From Pedobacter zeaxanthinifaciens (lineage in GTDB: Bacteria; Bacteroidota; Bacteroidia; Sphingobacteriales; Sphingobacteriaceae): a stretch of 64,000 nt of DNA. Below are positions 61,611 through 64,000 of this stretch, piece after piece; position 1 is the first letter of the stretch; the number at the start of each line of letters is the position of its first letter. The translations under genes and the position numbers were made by a program. The notes under the pieces were generated by a model that saw only the letters and a program-made list of their open reading frames with translations, was not told where the DNA came from and did no database searches. The stretch is taken from positions 59,826 through 123,825 of the forward strand of contig NZ_QMHP01000004.1 of NCBI RefSeq assembly GCF_003313335.1, given 5' to 3'.

Positions 61611-62444
61611 ATGAATAAGAAGTCATTTGTAAGACATCAATGTCTGACGCTGGTTGCACTGTTCTGTTTTTTCAGCTGGGGCTGTAAAGATGAAGACTAT
61701 GCCAGCAAACTAGGAACTCCTGCCAAGGCATCTTTCAAGGTAACCAAAGTGCAGGGAAAAGTAAACACTTACTTGTTAGAGAGCACTTCTCAAAACGCCT
61801 ACCGCTACCAATGGGATTTCGGGTTGAACGATGGTGCAAAATCGGCAGGTGCTTCAACCGAAGCTTATTTTATTTCAAAAGGTACTTACAATGTTAAATT
61901 GTATGCTTACGGTGAAGGTGGCTACGACATCGCAACACAGCCAATTGTTGTTGATCAAGACGATTTTACACCAACGCTCAACAATGCAACCTATCAATTG
62001 CTTACGGCACATGCTTGGAAATTAGACCCAAATTCTGCTGCGCCCATTACTGTAGGAACGGAAAACAACCCTGCTGAATATTTTGGTGGTGGTGCATTGG
62101 CTGGTTGTCAAGTAGATGATGATTACACTTTCTCTTTCGCTAACAATGCTTTCAAATTGAGCTACAAAGCAAACGGGCAAACTTTTAATGGCGGTAACGT
62201 AGCGCCTAACTACAATTGCGGTACGGATAGGTCATACGATGTGGCTTTTACTTTTAGCACTACAGTGCAAGGGGCAGGTATTGCTACCATTACTATCCCG
62301 GGCAACCCTCCTGATAGGTTCATTGGCGTAACTGATGTATCATCCAATAATTACCGTATCATTTCTATTTCGGCCAACGAAATGATTTTACGTTCAGGCA
62401 AATCAAATGAGGTAGTGCACCAAATGAGATTCGTTAAAAAATAG
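61611..62444 (+). CDS. PKD-domain surface lipoprotein
   Basis: 277 residues with a lipoprotein signal (lipobox FSWGC, then KDEDY). The mature part begins with a PKD-type domain (about 45-120: YRYQWDFGLNDGAKSAG, then GTYNVKLYAYGEGGYD). A C-terminal beta-sandwich region (about 130-277) is Gly/Asn/Thr-rich and ends in MRFVKK. Such proteins of SusC/SusD loci bind glycans at the cell surface. It is 33 nt before susC, so they share an operon; coming before susC instead of after susD is unusual. Confidence 0.8.
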   Translation: MNKKSFVRHQCLTLVALFCFFSWGCKDEDYASKLGTPAKASFKVTKVQGKVNTYLLESTSQNAYRYQWDFGLNDGAKSAGASTEAYFISKGTYNVKLYAYGEGGYDIATQPIVVDQDDFTPTLNNATYQLLTAHAWKLDPNSAAPITVGTENNPAEYFGGGALAGCQVDDDYTFSFANNAFKLSYKANGQTFNGGNVAPNYNCGTDRSYDVAFTFSTTVQGAGIATITIPGNPPDRFIGVTDVSSNNYRIISISANEMILRSGKSNEVVHQMRFVKK

Positions 62445-62477
62445 CCGCATTATTATTAATTAAAGCCAAATATAAAT

Positions 62478-64000
62478 ATGAAAAGATTTCGACTATTGAT
62501 CGTATTACTGGTTTTTTCTTTGGCCTTGCCGGAAGCTTTTGCGCAGAGCATTAGTGTATCGGGTACGGTGAAAGATAAGCTAGGAAAAGAGATTCCCGGG
62601 GTGTCCGTAGTAATTAAGGGTACAACCAATGGGGTTTCTACAGGTACTGATGGTAAATATGCCATTACGGTGCCGAAAGCCGGAACTACTTTGGTGTTCT
62701 CTTTTATCGGAATGACCACCCAGGAGTTTTTAATCACTAAATCAGAAACAATTAATGTAACGCTTGATGAGGCTGCAAATTCGTTAAATGATGTGGTAAT
62801 TGTAGGTTTCGGTAGCCAAAAGAGAAGTAACGTTACCGGTTCGGTAGCTACGGTTAACAGCAAGCAGTTGGTGCAAACACCAGTGGGCGATTTAAGTAAC
62901 GCTTTGGCGGGCCGTACACCAGGTGTAATTACCAAACAGCCATCGGGCGAGCCTGGTGCTGATGCAACTCAAATCTATATCAGAGGTAACTCTACTTTTG
63001 GTGGCGGTACCATGGAGCCTTTATTTGTAATTGATGGAATTGTACGCTCAGGGCGTGATTTCGGTCAAATGGATCCTAACGAAATTGAAAGTGTAAGTAT
63101 ACTGAAAGATGCTTCTTCTGCTGCAATTTTTGGGGTAAAAGGTGCTAACGGTGTTGTTTTAGTGACTACCAAAAGAGGTAAAGCTGGTCAGTTAAGTGCT
63201 AACTATTCATTTAACTACGGTTTTTCTCAAGTAACCAGGTTGCCAGATGCCTTAGGTTCGTATGAGTATGCTGTTTTGTATAACGAAGCGAAATTAAATG
63301 ATAACCCTAACGCTACGCCAGAGTTTTCTTTGGACAGGTTAGAGTCTTTTAGAAACGGAAACGATCCTGACGTAAATCCAAATACCAATTGGATGGATTT
63401 AGTTTTAGGGGGTACTGCACCAAGAATGCAACACAACCTTTCTTTATCTGGAGGTTCAGAAAAAACCAAATACTTCACTTCATTTGGTTATTTAGATGAA
63501 GATGGTTTGTACAGCTCGTTGAACTATCGTCGTTATAACGTTAGAACCAACTTGGATATTCAGGCTACTTCTACCACTAAAATATCAGTTGATTTATCTG
63601 CTAGGATGGAAAACAAACAATCTCCACCAGCAAGTATCGACAACATATTTGAGCACACTATGCGTAACCCGCCGATTTTCCCGGCAAGGTTTTCAAATGG
63701 TTTATTGGCTGCTCCAGGTGTTTATCCAAATCCATTGGCTTTAATTAGCGAAGAAAGTGGATACAATAGAAACTCATCCAATTATTTTTTAAGTAATTTC
63801 CAAGTTGTTCAACAAATTCCAGGTGTGGAAGGGCTTTCGATCAAAGGTGTTTTAGCTTTCGATAGAAACTTCAACTATAATAAAATTTGGAACCAATGGG
63901 TGCCATTGTACATCCGCAATGCTGATGGTACGTACACCGTTAGCGCACAATCTAAATCATCTTTATCTAAAGGATATGGTGAAGGTCAAGGTTTGGAGTT
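62478..64000 (+). CDS. SusC/RagA-type TonB-linked outer-membrane protein (C-terminus beyond window)
   Basis: The ATG at 62478 opens a frame of about 507 residues that runs off the right edge. A signal peptide (MKRFRLLIVLLVFSLALPEA) is followed by the carboxypeptidase-regulatory-like domain (VSGTVKDKLGKEIPGVSVVI), a TonB-box region (NDVVIVGFG) and the plug (LAGRTPGVITKQPSGEPG, PLFVIDGIVR, SVSILKDASSAAIFG). These are the defining motifs of SusC, the glycan importer of polysaccharide utilisation loci. A susD gene should follow outside the window. Confidence 0.92.
   Translation, partial: MKRFRLLIVLLVFSLALPEAFAQSISVSGTVKDKLGKEIPGVSVVIKGTTNGVSTGTDGKYAITVPKAGTTLVFSFIGMTTQEFLITKSETINVTLDEAANSLNDVVIVGFGSQKRSNVTGSVATVNSKQLVQTPVGDLSNALAGRTPGVITKQPSGEPGADATQIYIRGNSTFGGGTMEPLFVIDGIVRSGRDFGQMDPNEIESVSILKDASSAAIFGVKGANGVVLVTTKRGKAGQLSANYSFNYGFSQVTRLPDALGSYEYAVLYNEAKLNDNPNATPEFSLDRLESFRNGNDPDVNPNTNWMDLVLGGTAPRMQHNLSLSGGSEKTKYFTSFGYLDEDGLYSSLNYRRYNVRTNLDIQATSTTKISVDLSARMENKQSPPASIDNIFEHTMRNPPIFPARFSNGLLAAPGVYPNPLALISEESGYNRNSSNYFLSNFQVVQQIPGVEGLSIKGVLAFDRNFNYNKIWNQWVPLYIRNADGTYTVSAQSKSSLSKGYGEGQGLE

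Overview
The window is from a Bacteroidota chromosome, most likely Sphingobacteriaceae (Pedobacter-like). This is inferred from gene content only: a complete sprA (type IX secretion translocon), a SusC-type receptor, SprB-type repeats, Bacteroidota-style -7 boxes (TAnnTTTG), few Shine-Dalgarno sequences and several TTG starts. No rRNA, tRNA, CRISPR array, intact insertion sequence or prophage was found.

Layout. 1-9784 (minus): three tightly coupled genes for very large exported proteins. They are a 1478-aa protein of unknown function, a 721-aa fibronectin-III protein, and an SprB-repeat protein that runs off the left edge. 10179-13865 (minus): rlmN, rluF, a DinB-family protein and a WYL regulator. 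13954-19334: a hybrid histidine kinase with receiver and Hpt domains, a HAD phosphatase, a sigma-54 response regulator, and a small secreted PepSY-like protein made of two nearly identical halves. 19552-23795: an amidohydrolase, a nitronate monooxygenase-like enzyme, an acylphosphatase and a flippase. 23857-32199: dut, a TPR protein, a DUF4292 lipoprotein, an EnvC-like protein with a degenerate LytM domain, two TatA-like proteins, gatA, an MltD-like lytic transglycosylase and a lipoprotein. 32410-43698: maeB, ruvA, sprA, gcvH, a VanZ-like protein and a 39-aa lipoprotein. 43861-49227: an outer-membrane beta-barrel receptor, feoA and feoB. 49287-55243: a SprT-like protein, an XRE regulator, a fused 2-oxoacid dehydrogenase E1, lutB and a small secreted protein. 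55386-64000: a single-domain response regulator, a multi-PAS kinase, a membrane propeller/HTH regulator, and the start of a SusC-type locus (PKD lipoprotein, then partial susC).

How they fit together. SprA is the outer-membrane channel of type IX secretion, and SprB-repeat proteins are typical clients of that system, so the left-edge operon may be a substrate system for it. The EnvC-like protein, lytic transglycosylase, flippase and DUF4292 lipoprotein form an envelope block. The sigma-54 regulator sits beside the duplicated PepSY-like gene, which has a near-match to a sigma-54 promoter, so they may form one circuit with the hybrid kinase.

The best candidate for an undescribed system is the three-gene surface operon at the left edge. 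Other signals that annotation does not explain are an intrinsic-terminator-like hairpin inside gatA, -7 boxes lying 3-7 nt before start codons, intergenic stretches built from repeated short words (one of them coding for the N-terminus of the TPR protein), and a palindrome flanked by 8-bp direct repeats at 54.5 kb.
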